From NCBI GenBank assembly GCA_038503035.1, contig JAVSML010024702.1, positions 526,598 to 590,597 on the forward strand: DNA of 64,000 bases. Reading direction: 5' to 3'. The notes below the pieces were generated by a model, which worked only from the letters and a program-made list of their open reading frames with translations, did no database searches and was not told the origin of the DNA. The stretch is from Crocodylus rhombifer (taxonomy: Eukaryota > Chordata > Crocodylia > Crocodylidae). Positions 45,609 through 55,895 of this stretch are shown here, piece after piece (the stretch's first letter is position 1; every line of letters starts with the position of its first letter). Made by a program: the position numbers and the translations under genes.

Positions 45609-45630
45609 TGCCCATCATGAATGATGGGCA
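45609..45630. repeat. Terminal hairpin of the Helitron-like element
   Basis: TGCCCATCAT and ATGATGGGCA are perfect 10-bp arms with a 2-base loop, located 5-9 bases before the minus-strand 3' end. This is the usual place of the Helitron terminator hairpin. Confidence 0.8.
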
Positions 45631-45664
45631 GATGGAGCAGGGATGGGGACCCGTGTCCAGCCCC

Positions 45665-45925
45665 GTGCCCTCCCCCGCACTGCTCCGGATCCAGCCCCAC
45701 TCCCCCACCTCCTGCCACCACTCTGCATCCAGCCCCGCTGCCCGCCGCTTCCCCCAGTGCTTCGGATCCAGCCCTGCTCCTCCCTCTCCCACCATCACTC
45801 CTGGTCCTTCCCCACTTCCCCCACACTGCTGCTCCAGGTCCTTCTGTCCCTCCCACCACCATTCTGTGTTATGTCCCACTCCCTGTGCCACTCTGGCTCC
45901 AGCCCTGCTCCACCCCACATCCTCA
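45665..45925. repeat. About 40-bp C-rich tandem repeat
   Basis: GGATCCAGCCC or GCATCCAGCCC recurs at about 45686, 45726 and 45764, separated by C-rich CACTCCCCCACC-like sequence, with degenerate units after. Confidence 0.65.
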
Positions 45926-45939
45926 CCACACTGGATGGG

Positions 45940-47540
45940 GTGGGGGGTGGAATGCAGTTACATGCAGGGAGAGTGGTGCACGGCTGCAGGGCAGGGAGTG
46001 CCCACCAGCTGCACAGTGCAGGGAGCAGCCCCAGGTTGTGGCACAGGGTGCACGGGGGGTGGAGGGGTGGTGCATGCTGTGGCATGGGGAGCATCCATGG
46101 CAGAGGGAGCACCTGCTGGCTGCAGCCGTGTGGTGTGGGGAGTGGTCCTGGGGTATGGCACAGGGCACATGGGGGTCCGTGGCATGTGACTGTAGGGCAT
46201 GGCGCAGGGAGCGGACGTGGCATGGGGGCATGGGGAATGCCTGCTGGCTGTGACAGCATGGTACGGGCAGTGGTCTGGGGGACATGGGGGACATGGGGGA
46301 CATGGCACATGGCCATGGGGCTTGGCATGGGGAGTGGCCATGGTGTGGGGAGCAGCCAGGCTGTGCCTGTGTGGCATGGGGAGTGGCCCCAGGGTATGGC
46401 ATGGGGTACATGGGGATGTGGTAAATGGCTACGTGGGGGGTGGCATGGCGACCATAGGGCATGGCATAGGAAGCAGCCATGGCACAGGGTCACGGGGAAT
46501 GCTCGCCACATTGGGGGTTGTGCCACACAGGCACATGGTCGGAGGTGGTGGGTGGCTGCAGGGCGTGGCATGGGGAGTGGCCACGGTGTGGAGAGCGCCT
46601 TCTGGCTATGGCCATGGGGGGGATGTTATGAGTGTGGTATGGGGCACATGGGGGGGATGTTATGTGGCTGCATGGGGGGTGGCACGTGAGTGAGGGGCAT
46701 TGTGTGGGGAGTGGCCATGGCATGGGATGCACTGGGGTGTGGCACTGGGTGTGCACAGAGGGTGTGGCACCTGGGCCATGGTGTCACGGTAGAGCATATG
46801 CACCCCACACTGTGGCCACAGCCAGCAGCATGCCCCCCCCCCAGCATGCCCTGCACACCCCATGGCCACAGCCAGTGGGTGATGCCCATGTGGCCACACG
46901 GGGGTGGCATGGGGCGCAGGGGATCATGGCACATGGCTGCAGGGTGCCACATGGGGAGCCAGGGCAGGGGGTGCACTCTTCCCTGCAGCTATGTACTGCA
47001 GCCGGCAGGTGCTGCCTGTATACCCATGCTGGCTCCCCAGGCCCCCCCCCCCCCACGTGCCCTGCACTGCCTGTAGCCACAGCCAGTGGGTGCTCCCAGT
47101 GTGGGGGAGCATGGCTTGTAGGTGCAGGGGGCACGCCATACTCCACAGGTGTGTGCTGCAGCTGGGGGGCGCTGCCCACATCCACCTTGTATGCCCCACG
47201 CTATGCCCTGCCACACACCCCATGGACCCCACTGCTGCAGCCAGCAGGCAGTCCCCACACGGGGGGCATATGGTGTGTGGCTGCAAGGTACCATGTTGGG
47301 AGTGGGGCAACCCCACCCCATTCTGCCCCATGCTGCAGCTGGCAGGCTCTGCCCAAGCACCCCATGCCCGCTTCTTGTGTGGCACCCTGTAGCCACATGT
47401 GAGGCCCCCCACGCCACATGCCATGCCCCAACATGGCTGCGTGCCACCCCCCCCACACAGCCACAAGCCATGACAGGGCCACAAACTATGCCCCCCTCCC
47501 CTTGCCTTCCTTTCATACTGTATGGCAGAACACACCCTGG
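45940..47540. repeat. Degenerate GC-rich minisatellite with reversed halves
   Basis: From 45940 to about 46790 the plus strand repeats variants of GCATGGGGAGTGGCCATGG and CTGGCTGYRGCC. From about 46800 the C-rich complement dominates (CACACCCCATGGCCACAGCC). The array is therefore largely inverted about 46800. Very long frames stay open on both strands (for example 45643-46689 plus and 45795-46571 minus) because the units lack stops. Their products are Gly/Trp/His/Pro/Cys-rich repeats with no domain, so I do not call genes. Confidence 0.8.
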
Positions 47541-47668
47541 CCCCCACTGCCTCCACCTGTGTGTCTATCTGTCAGTAAGGCTCTGGGCGGTGCATGCGTA
47601 CGTGGCCTGGAGCATTACAGACAGACAGGCACACGGCCAGAAGTGCTATGGCTTTTATTATATTAGAA

Positions 47669-50258
47669 TTCCCTGTCTTGCCCTGGGGGGCCTTGGTGAA
47701 CAGATGCTCTCCCAGCCCCTGATGTTCACCCCTTATATACTTATAGGTTGGCGCCAAGTCCCCCCTAAGTCTTTACTTCTCCATGCTGAACAGTCCCATG
47801 TACTTCAGCCTCTCCTTGTATGGCCTGTTCTCTAGACTTCTAATCACTCGTGTGGCCCTCCCTTGGACTTTTTCAAACTTTTCCACATTCTTTTTGAAGT
47901 GTAGTGCCCAGATCAGGATGCAGTACTTCAGCTGTGGCCTCACCAATGCTGAGTATAGTGGGAGAATGACATCCTTAGTCTTGCTTGAGATGCATCAGTT
48001 GATGCATGCCACTGTATTGTTCACTCTGTCAGCTATAGTGTTGCACTGGTAGCTCATGTTCATTCTGTGGTTGACCGTGACCCCCAGGTCTCTTTCAGTT
48101 GTGGTGCTAACTAATGTAGCACCGCCAAGCTTGTAAGTATGTTACAGTAAGTATTTCTCTCCAGATGGAGCAGCTTGCATTTCTCAGTGTTAAACATCGT
48201 CAGGTTTTGATCTGCCCACCTTACAAGCCTGTCCAGGTCAGCCTGTATCCTCAGTATGTCCTCCAGCATGATCACACTCCCCCATAACTTGGTGTCATCT
48301 GTGAACTTTGCCAGTATGTTTTTCACACGTGTATCCAAATCATTGATGACTATGTTGAAAAGCACTGGCCTGAGTACTTGAACCCTGGGGGGCACCACTG
48401 GTCACCTTTTGCCATGTTGACTCACTTCCATCTATTAACATGCTCTGGGTCTGACGTTGGAGCCAGACTCCTAGCCACCGGACTCTTAGTTATTGAAGCC
48501 ACAATTTTCCAATTTTGCCACAGGGACAGTGTGAGAGACCAAATCAAAGGCCTTTTTAAAATCCAAGTATATGACACCAATCTTATCTCCCTGATCCAGG
48601 TGGAGAGTTACCTGATTGTAAAAGGAGATGAGGTTGGTCAAGCATGACCTGCCCACACAAAGCCATGTTGGCTGTCATTTAGAATACTGCCTTCTGTTCA
48701 CCTACCACTGATAGATCTTTTGATAATTTTTTAAGGATTTTTCCAGGGGCCAAGGTAGACTGATTGGCCTATAATTCCCTGGGTCCTTTTTCCTTCCTTT
48801 CTTGAAGACGGGCAGCACAGTTGGCCTCTCCCAGTCTTCTGGAACCTCTCCTGAGTGCTATGAGTTCTCAAATAGTTTTGCCACTGGTCGCGTGATGATG
48901 TCAGCCAATTCATTGAGCACTCATGGGTGAAGTACATCCAGTCCTGCTGACTTGGAGATATCTATCCTCTCTAGATACAGCCTCAGAATATCTTTGCTAA
49001 TTATAGGTGAGTGATCACCCCCTCCTTGTCCATGCTGCACCCTGTCAGGCAAGCTAACACCTTTAGTGTGGTGGAATACTGACATGAAGTATTCACTTAG
49101 GAGCTCGGTTTTCTCTTGAGTGCCGGTTATCAGCTGTCCCATTCAGTTCAGCAGGGGTCCTATGTTTCCCTTATTTTTCCTCCTGTTTCCTACATGTCTA
49201 AAGAAGGACTTCTTATTGTCCTTGATTTCTGTTGCCAATTTAAATTCTATTTCTGCCTTTGCTTTTCTAATCTGCTCCCTACAGGTATGGGCCATTCCTG
49301 TGTACTCCTTGGAGGTAATTTCCAGCTTTTTACTCTTATAAGCTTCTCTTTTCATTTTCAGGAGGTCCATGACTTCCCTATTGAGCCAAGGGGGTCTCCC
49401 AGCTCTTTTGCTACCTGTCTTATGAATAAGAATGGACTTCCTTTGTGCTCGAAGGATCATATCCTTGAGACATGACCACTCTTCCTGGACTCCCTTTTCC
49501 ATTGGACCATGGTCCCAGAGGCCCTCACCCACCAATCTCCTAAGCTTGTAGAAGTCAGTTTTCCTAAAACCAAGGATTTCTACCCTACTGACTGATTTCC
49601 CTGCCTTACAATGGATAGTGAAACTGATTGTCTCATGGTGACTGTCGTTTAGATTATGCTTGATCCTCAGGTTACTCACTAGATTGTCTCCTTCAGCCAA
49701 AACCAAATCCAGGAGGGCCTTTTCCCTGGTTGGACCATACACTTCCTGAGTCAGATAGAGCTCTTCAGTGCAAGTGAGGAAACTACATGACTGATTGGAT
49801 CTAGCTGGGTGCTTTTCCCATGAGATGTCTGGGTAACTGAAGTCACCCAGGATGACTATGTTCCATGAGCATGGAGCCTCTGCCAGTTGTCTGGAGAATT
49901 CCAGATCAAGCTCCTCCACTTGGTTCAGAGGTCTGTAATATACTTCTACCATCAAGACCCCTTCACCACACCCTCCCCATATGTTAACCCAGAGGGTCTC
50001 AAGTCACCCTTTTCTTTTCTGCCAGTCTTGGCTTCCAGGGATGTGTACTGCTCCTTCACCTAGAGACCAACACCTTTGCCCTTCTTTCCTACCCAATCCC
50101 TCCTCTACAAGGTGTAACTCTCTTTACCTGTGGTCCAATCATGGGTGGAGTCCCAGATCTCCATTATCCCTGTAAGATCATGTTCCTTATTGGGCTTGCA
50201 CTAGTAATTTTCTGCCCAACTCCCAGCAATCTCAGTTTAAAGCAGAGTTGTGTTTGAG
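47669..50258 (-). pseudogene. Antisense CR1 ORF2 with endonuclease and reverse transcriptase
   Basis: From right to left the minus strand encodes degenerate endonuclease start (about 50230-50000, with GIMEIWDSTHDW where the family has GITEMWWDSSHDW), then a 270-codon open stretch 49143-49955 with VYYRPLNQVEELDLEF, ILGDFSYPDISWEKH (GDFS, with Ser at the family's Asn) and LNDSHHETISFTI (SHH at SDH). The linker KDNKKSFFRHVGNRRKNKGN follows, then reverse transcriptase in broken frames including PRVQVLRPVLFNIVINDLD (from PQGSVLGP) and KFTDDTKLWG (about 48310). The C-terminal QGLGEHLFTKAPQGKTGN ends at 47669, where the Helitron-like element interrupts it. Changed catalytic residues and stops make it dead. 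It continues at 45548-45599. Confidence 0.88.
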
Positions 50259-50263
50259 GAACC

Positions 50264-51497
50264 TGTCACAGGGTGACGGCACAGTATAGCCCCGAAGGGC
50301 AAAAGGGGAACCCCAGGACCTGAAACAAGGCTGGGGAGAAGAGGGGAGAAGAAAAAAAACCAATGAGCTCCTTACCTGCAGCCGACGATGCGGGAAATCT
50401 AGAAGTGGCGGCAGGACCCACGCGGCTGATTCGCCGCATCTTTTTCAAACTACGGCCAGCTGTGATCAATAATGATCAGAGCCGGCGCAGGGACATAAAG
50501 AGCACCTCAAGAGAAGAAGAGGGAGAAGAGAGCTGGAGACCAGCCAGGAGAGGAGACAATCCTGAGGCCTCGCTCGGAGGCAAGGGAGAGGCCAGCAGCC
50601 AGCCACGAGGCTGGAACACATCCCCCAACTGCAGGAAGGAGAACGCCCAGGGAGAGGTGGCAGATGCCAGGGCTTGCAACAGCAGAGCCAGGCACAAGGA
50701 TCTGGGGACAGAGCCTGGTGCTAGGAGCCACCCCAAAGAGAGGGGAATGGAGGAGGACCCGGCAATCCAGGTGGGATCGGCACAGGTTTGGGGAGCACCC
50801 CAGAGTCTATCCCAGCAGGGAACCAAAATACAAGCAGTGAGAGGGGCTTCAGAGTCCTGAATTCTGCTAGGTGGAACCACTTGGCAAGGGACCGAGTGAA
50901 GAGGGGAACCAGAGTGTCTGGAAGCAGTCCCGAGTGGCCATTAGGAAAACACAGCATCCAGCCAGGGGGCTGCTACAGATAGAATTAAGTAAGGAGAGGA
51001 TTTTCTCCAGGACAGGGAGTCCAAAATTTAATTTGTAGCCCGAGAGACTTATGGATAGTGTTTTCTTTTGAGTTTTGTGTTGAGTGGTCCATAGTTAGAG
51101 GGCCAGGGAGGAACCCTTAGAAGGATTCCTTAACCAGCTGGGTCTAGAGTCAGAACAAGCCTATGGAATCACCATGAAATACCTCTTGGCATCTCAAGGC
51201 AAGGGTTGGGCCCGGGAATCATCAGCAACTTGGCGGGGCTGGGTATTAGGTGAGGTGTAGGGGAGGGCTGAGCCTCACAGAAGACCATCACCAACAAGAG
51301 TCCCAACTCCAGATAAGCTTAATTAGTCGGCCCCTCCACTGAAGTTTTTTGAGCAAAGTCGTGGCAGGAGAGATAGGGGCGGAGACTACTCCTAAGCTCT
51401 ATCCGGAATAGACAATTCCAGGGACGAGACGACAGGCAAGCCCATACACCAGAGGCCGAGCAGCATCAGACCTAATGTTCAAGGCCCGCTGGTTGCA
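50264..51497. mobile_element. Candidate solo LTR
   Basis: The segment starts TGTCACAGGGTGACGGC immediately where the CR1 homology stops. It ends GGTTGCA, and GAACC lies on both sides (50259-50263 and 51498-51502), giving the TG...CA plus 5-bp duplication pattern of an LTR. No gag or pol is nearby. Against it: I cannot see CR1 sequence resuming after 51502, and a TATA-like GTATATAAATAAGG lies outside at about 51564. The ends could be chance. Confidence 0.35.
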
Positions 51498-51502
51498 GAA
51501 CC

Positions 51503-52344
51503 CATGGCTGAAATAATAGGGAGATAACTAGTTAAGATTAAGGGACATAAGCAGAGTTTGATTGTATATAAATAAGGACAGAAGTAATGGGGTATCTACA
51601 GCCTGGGGCATCAGCTGAGCTTTGGAAGGAAGGGTCCCAGAGCTGGAATAATGAAGGGTGGGAGGGGCTGTGCATTGAAAGTAGGGGTGTCAGCACATCT
51701 TTGCATCTATAAGACCTGTGAAACGGTTCCCTGCAACCTGCAGCACACTTGCCAGTTCTTGTCCAATCCTTCCCTCATTCATGTTAACCAAGTCAAGGAA
51801 TTTAAATAGAGCAGTTGCATTTCACATTCTTTGTCTTAATGTAATTCTTCCATTTATGGGTATCTTTTCCTTACAACAATTGTTTTGGTCTTCTCTTTAT
51901 TAATTTTCAACATAAACTCTTCTGTACTCAACCATTACATCAAATCACACATTCTCAGTGGACAACATGGCCATGGTAGCAGAGTGCTCCCTTGGGGCAG
52001 GAAGGGCTGGGGGTAGATCCTGACACTTCCAGAGAAGGGAACAGGGACCCCAGAACCACCACAGACTTACCTAAGAGGTGGTCTGGGGCAGAGAGAGAGA
52101 GTTGCACGAGCCAGGGTTGCGTCAGCTTTTCAAGCAGCTGTCCATTAAGTGGGTGGTGGTCAGCTGATTACATCAGCTGGAGCTGCCACCACAGGAGATT
52201 CAAAAGCCCAGCCAGAACCTGGGTTCAAGAGGGAAGCTGGACTAGTTGAAGCCTGGGATGCCAGCACGAGTGAGCCCTCCATCTCTGCCCTGTTGCAAAC
52301 AGGCAAGGGCAACAGGGCATTGCAAACTGTGCTCCCAGAATACT
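51503..52344. other. Unclassified, possibly repeat-derived
   Basis: Contains TATA-like GTATATAAATAAGGAC near 51564. About 52000-52340 looks like interspersed-repeat sequence (TCAGCTGATTACATCAGCTG palindrome at about 52159), but I could not assign a family. Confidence 0.35.
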
Positions 52345-53462
52345 GGTGAACAAGTTAAGGGGCTGTGACTTGGATGACTGCACAGTCCGTGGGTGGAGAA
52401 TTGGCTGGAGGGTCGCACCCAGAGAGTCGTGGTGGATGGGTCGGTTTCGACCTGGAAGAGTGTGGGCAGTGGGGTCCCGCAGGGCTCGGTGCTTGGACCG
52501 ATACTCTTTAATGTCTTCATCAGCGACTTGGACGAGGGGGTGAAATGTACTCTGTCCAAGTTTGCAGATGACACTAAGCTATGGGACGAAGTGGACACGC
52601 CGGAGGGCAGGGAACAGCTGCAAGCAGACCTGGACAGGTTAGACAAGTGGGCAGAAAACAACAGAATGCAGTTCAACAAGGAGAAATGCAAAGTGCTGCA
52701 TCTAGGGAGGAAAAATGTCCAGCACACCTACAGCCTAGGAAATGACCTGCTGGGTGGCACGGAAGTGGAAAGGGATCTTGGAGTCCTAGTGGACTCCAAG
52801 ATGAACATGAGTCGGCAGTGTGACGAAACCATCAGAAAAGCCAATGGCACTTTATCGTGCATCAGCAGATGCATGACAAATAGGTCCAAGGAGGTGAAAC
52901 TTCCCCTCTATCGGGCGCTGGTCAGACCGCAGCTGGAGTACTGCGTGCAATTCTGGGCGCCGCACTTCAAGAAGGATGCGGATAACCTGGAGAGGGTCCA
53001 GAGAAGGGCCACTCGTATGGTTAAGGGCCTGCAGGCCAAGCCCTACGAGGAGAGATTAGAGAAACTGGACCTTTTCAGCCTCCGCAAGAGAAGGTTGAGA
53101 GGCGACCTGGTGGCTGCCTATAAGTTCGTCAGGGGGGCACAGAAGGGAATTGGTGAGTATTTATTCACCAAGGCGCCCCTGGGGGTTACAAGAAATAATG
53201 GCCACAAGCTAGAAGAGAGCAGATTTAGATTGGATATTAGGAGGAACTTCTTCACAGTTCGAGTGGCCAAGGTCTGGAACGGGCTCCCAAGGGAGGTGGT
53301 GCTCTCCCCTACCCTGGGGGTATTCAAGAGAAGGTTGGATGTGTATCTAGCTGGGGTAATGTAGGCCCAGCACTCTTTCCTGCTTATGCAGGGGGTCGGA
53401 CTCGATGATCTATTGAGGTCCCTTCCGACCCTAGCATCTATGAATCTATGAATCTATGAATA
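52345..53462 (+). mobile_element. 5'-truncated CR1 retrotransposon
   Basis: It begins in the reverse-transcriptase domain and ends with the CR1 3' block (GGGGGTCGGACTCGATGATC, GAGGTCCCTTCCGACCCTAG) and three ATGAATCT octamers (about 53441-53462). It is closer in sequence to the 60111 copy than to the 25345 copy. Confidence 0.95.
52393..53364 (+). CDS. CR1 ORF2 C-terminal fragment
   Basis: This is a 323-codon open frame starting at a GTG with no meaning as an initiator. It has NWLEGRTQRVVVDG, SGVPQGSVLGPILFNVFISDLD, KFADDTKLWD (catalytic FADD intact, about residues 57-60), NKEKCKVLHLGRKN, GVLVDSKMNMSRQCDE, RPQLEYCVQFWAPHFKKD, RVQRRATRMVKG, LFSLRKRRLRGDLVAAYKFV and the C-terminal FKRRLDVYLAGVM. 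The codons for the first catalytic Asp block are missing. A one-base loss near 52388 puts the preceding ~14 codons (NKLRGCDLDDCTVR) in another frame. Confidence 0.9.
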   Translation: MENWLEGRTQRVVVDGSVSTWKSVGSGVPQGSVLGPILFNVFISDLDEGVKCTLSKFADDTKLWDEVDTPEGREQLQADLDRLDKWAENNRMQFNKEKCKVLHLGRKNVQHTYSLGNDLLGGTEVERDLGVLVDSKMNMSRQCDETIRKANGTLSCISRCMTNRSKEVKLPLYRALVRPQLEYCVQFWAPHFKKDADNLERVQRRATRMVKGLQAKPYEERLEKLDLFSLRKRRLRGDLVAAYKFVRGAQKGIGEYLFTKAPLGVTRNNGHKLEESRFRLDIRRNFFTVRVAKVWNGLPREVVLSPTLGVFKRRLDVYLAGVM

Positions 53463-53806
53463 CAAGAGGCTCACACCCAGCATTTCTTCTTAGAGGGATA
53501 AGACCGGCCATATCCCTCCTTTTTGCATTCCTTCAAGTCATGGCAGGCAAGTTTGGGGCCCCGACCACTGAGCATGAGGATACTCACAAGTGCCAGCCAG
53601 GGGTGCCACAATGGCCATCATTTCTATTGCCTCTCCTTTACCCTTTGAAGGACTCCTTCCGTAACCATGTTAAAAAAAGTGAGGCTACATCACTGAGGGA
53701 CTCTCCCTGGGCCCCAGAGCTCCCAGCTGTGCCATTATAGGAGATACAGAGCAAGGACCAAAACTGAAGCAACTGCCATGCACCACATATACCAGTTGCA
53801 CGACAT
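53463..53806. other. Spacer between two CR1 copies
   Basis: About 345 bp of apparently non-CR1 sequence with no recognised feature. Confidence 0.5.
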
Positions 53807-55026
53807 ATTTCCTTCTATGACCAGGTGACCTATCACCTGGACGAGGGAGATGAGATTGATGTCATATATCTTGACTTCAAAAAAGCTTTTTATCTGGTAT
53901 CCCATGATCACCTCTTGGCCAAACTGGCCAGTTGTGGCCTTGGCTCCACCACGATCTGCTGGCTGGGAAATTGGCTCCGTGGTCAGACCCAGAGGGTTGT
54001 AATTGATGGCAGTCACTCATCGTGGTGCCCTGTGACCAGTGGGGTCCCTCAAGGCTCTGTCCTGGGACCCATACTGTTCAACATCTTCATTAACGATGTG
54101 GACATTGGAGTCAGGAGTGGACTGGCCAAGTTCACCGATGACACCGAACTTTGGGGCAAAGCATCCACGCCAGAAGACAGGCGGGTGATCCAGGCTGACC
54201 TGGACAGGCTCAGCAAATGGGCAGACGAGAACCTGATGGTGTTTAACACCGAAAAATGCAAGGTTCTCCACCTTGGGAGGAAAAACCTGCAGCATCCTTA
54301 TAGGCTCAGCAGTGCTACGTTGGATAGCACTACAGAAGAAAGAGACTTGGGGGTCATCATTGACCACAAGATGAACATGAGCCTGCAATGCGATGCTGCG
54401 GCTAGTAAAGCGACCAAAACACTGGCTTGCATCCATAGATGCTTCTCGAACATATCCCGGGACATCATTCGCCCCTTGTACTCGGCCTTGGTGAAGCCGC
54501 AGCTGGAGTACTGTGTCCAGTTTTGGGCTCCACAATTCAAAAAGGATGTGGAGAAGCTTGAGAGAGTCCAGAGGAGAGCCACGCACATGATCAGAGGTCA
54601 GGAAAACAGATCTTACAATGACAGGCTGAGAGCCATGGGACTCTTTAGCCTGGAAAAGCGTAGGCTCAGGGGTGATCTGATGGCCACCTATAAGTTTATC
54701 GGGGTGACCACCAGGATCTGGGGGAACGTTTGTTCACCAGAGCGCCCCAAGGGATGACGAGGTCGAACGGTCACAAACTCCTGCAAGACCGCTTCAGGCT
54801 GGACATAAGGAAGAATTTCTTTACTGTTCGAGTCCCCAAGGTCTGGAACAGTCTGCCAGCGGAGATGGTTCAAGCACCTATATTGAACACCTTCAAGAGT
54901 AGATTGGATGCTTATCTTGCTGGGATCCTATGACCCCAGCTGACTACTTGCCCTTTGGGCAGGGGGCTGATCTTGATGATCTCTTGAGGTCCCTTCCAGC
55001 CCTGATGTCTATGAAATCTATGAAAT
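53807..55026 (+). mobile_element. 5'-truncated CR1 retrotransposon
   Basis: Homology to the 25345 copy starts at ATTTCCTTCTATGACCAGGT and runs without large gaps to the 3' end (AGGTCCCTTCCAGCCCTGAT, GTCTATGAAATCTATGAAAT). The two copies differ by scattered substitutions and small indels. Confidence 0.95.
53825..54933 (+). pseudogene. CR1 ORF2 fragment with frameshift and altered active site
   Basis: The frame 53825-54757 encodes YLDFKKAFYLVSHDHLL (first catalytic Asp retained), SGVPQGSVLGPILFNIF, KFTDDTELWG and the usual C-terminal blocks. The family FADD has become FTDD through a G-to-A change in TTCGCC (54131-54136), consistent with CpG decay; both Asp remain. A one-base loss at about 54700 (ATCGGGGTGACC against ATCAAGGGTGACC in the 25345 copy) shifts the frame. 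The C-terminus RAPQGMTRSNGHKLLQDRF to LDAYLAGIL continues in the other frame (54730-54933). Confidence 0.9.
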
Positions 55027-55377
55027 ATGCCAGGTCTGATGCAGAAGAAGATGTATCAGCCAGAGCCTGAAAATTCCCACCTTCTCTTAATGCCAGTGGT
55101 GTAGTGATCATCAGGTTCGGTAAACAGAGGCATACACAAATGAGAAGAACAAACCTGACCCTTTGTCTCTGGTGCTCTCTGCTTGAGGGAACATTTCTCA
55201 ATTACTAACTTCCTCAGTCTTCTTAGTTAAGGAGCATTTCTAATCTCTAAATGATGGCTTTTATCATGTCAAGTGGAAGCTCAAGGTGCCAAGTATTTTA
55301 CAAGTCAGTCAACATTTTTTTTTTGCTGCTTCTCCTGCTTGTGCTCTCCACAAATCTCTCAACCATTAATCCAGATG
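55027..55377. other. No recognised feature
   Basis: Ordinary sequence with a T run near 55317. No gene recognised. Confidence 0.45.
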
Positions 55378-55895
55378 ATTATGTGGTTGTATTGTTTATC
55401 TGATGTTCTATGTCGAAAATGTTTGTCTTGTATGAGTTTTGTTCTGGCAGGGAAAAGGTTAATGGTATGATTGTAGAGGAGCTGGGTATGGCATGGCTAA
55501 TAGCACTGCACACTCCAGTTTGCCTGTGCCCAGTTGCTGTCCCTACACAAGAGACTCTCTCCACTACCTGTGGCTTCACACCAGCAGGCCTCCATAGATC
55601 CCAGACCACCAGCCGGCAGGTACTTACTCACAAAGGCCTACTCAAGCTCCTCTGCTCATACACCCTCCCCACACCAGCTTCTAGAAAGAGCCAGAGTTCC
55701 CTAGACAGGGGCTGTTCCTCCCGAGAGGAGCTGGTGTGGCCTGACGAATGGCACTACGTCCTTCGGTAACAGCACCATCCGAAGGACGTAGTGCCATTCG
55801 TCAGGCCACACCCAGCTCCTCTGTAATTCAGCCCCTAACCCGTTCCCACTCAGAACCCCACTTTTAACATCAAGCAAACAATACAACCACATAAT
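55378..55895. repeat. Nested inverted-repeat structure
   Basis: ATTATGTGGTTGTATTGTTT (55378-55397, continuing with TGATGTT) recurs in complement at 55867-55895. Inside it lies the 43-bp hairpin at 55724. A related motif, GAGGAGCTGGGTATGGC, is also at about 55478. The layout suggests two head-to-head copies of one repeat, the right one internally deleted. Family unknown. Confidence 0.65.
55724..55822. repeat. 43/44-bp near-perfect hairpin
   Basis: The left arm (55724-55766, beginning AGAGGAGCTGG, ending GTCCTTCGG) is complementary to the right arm (55779-55822) throughout, apart from one extra G. The loop is the 12 bases TAACAGCACCAT. Near-identity of the arms implies recent origin or ongoing correction. 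Confidence 0.95.

Larger units (their letters stand above)
45600..47668 (-). mobile_element. Nonautonomous Helitron-like element inside CR1
   Basis: Read on the minus strand, it starts TTCTAATATAATAAAAGCC, like the TC...TATAATAAAAG start of vertebrate Helitrons. It ends with a perfect 10-bp-arm hairpin (45609-45630) followed within about ten bases by TTAG, close to the Helitron end CTRR. The flanks rejoin as GGGAA|TAATGG, restoring the CR1 codons for N-N-G-H. So insertion was exactly between A and T with no target duplication, as expected of rolling-circle transposition. There is no Rep/helicase frame. Nearly all of the 2.07 kb is GC-rich minisatellite. The start has one extra T relative to the usual TC. 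Confidence 0.75.

Noticed and set aside
45643..46689. A 348-codon open frame (and 45795-46571 on the other strand) as a new gene
   Set aside because: It lies in a degenerate GC-rich tandem array in which several frames on both strands are open; the products are low-complexity and have no domain.
50264..52344. A full endogenous retrovirus
   Set aside because: No gag, pol or env segment is recognisable; at most a solo LTR is supported.
52345..55026. The two adjacent CR1 copies as one element with an internal duplication
   Set aside because: They belong to different subfamilies, each has its own 3' tail and truncation point, and about 345 bp of unrelated sequence lies between.
55741..55800. 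Hammerhead ribozyme at CTGACGA in the 43-bp hairpin
   Set aside because: There is no GAAA after a stem II in the right position on either strand; the word is just part of the palindrome arm.
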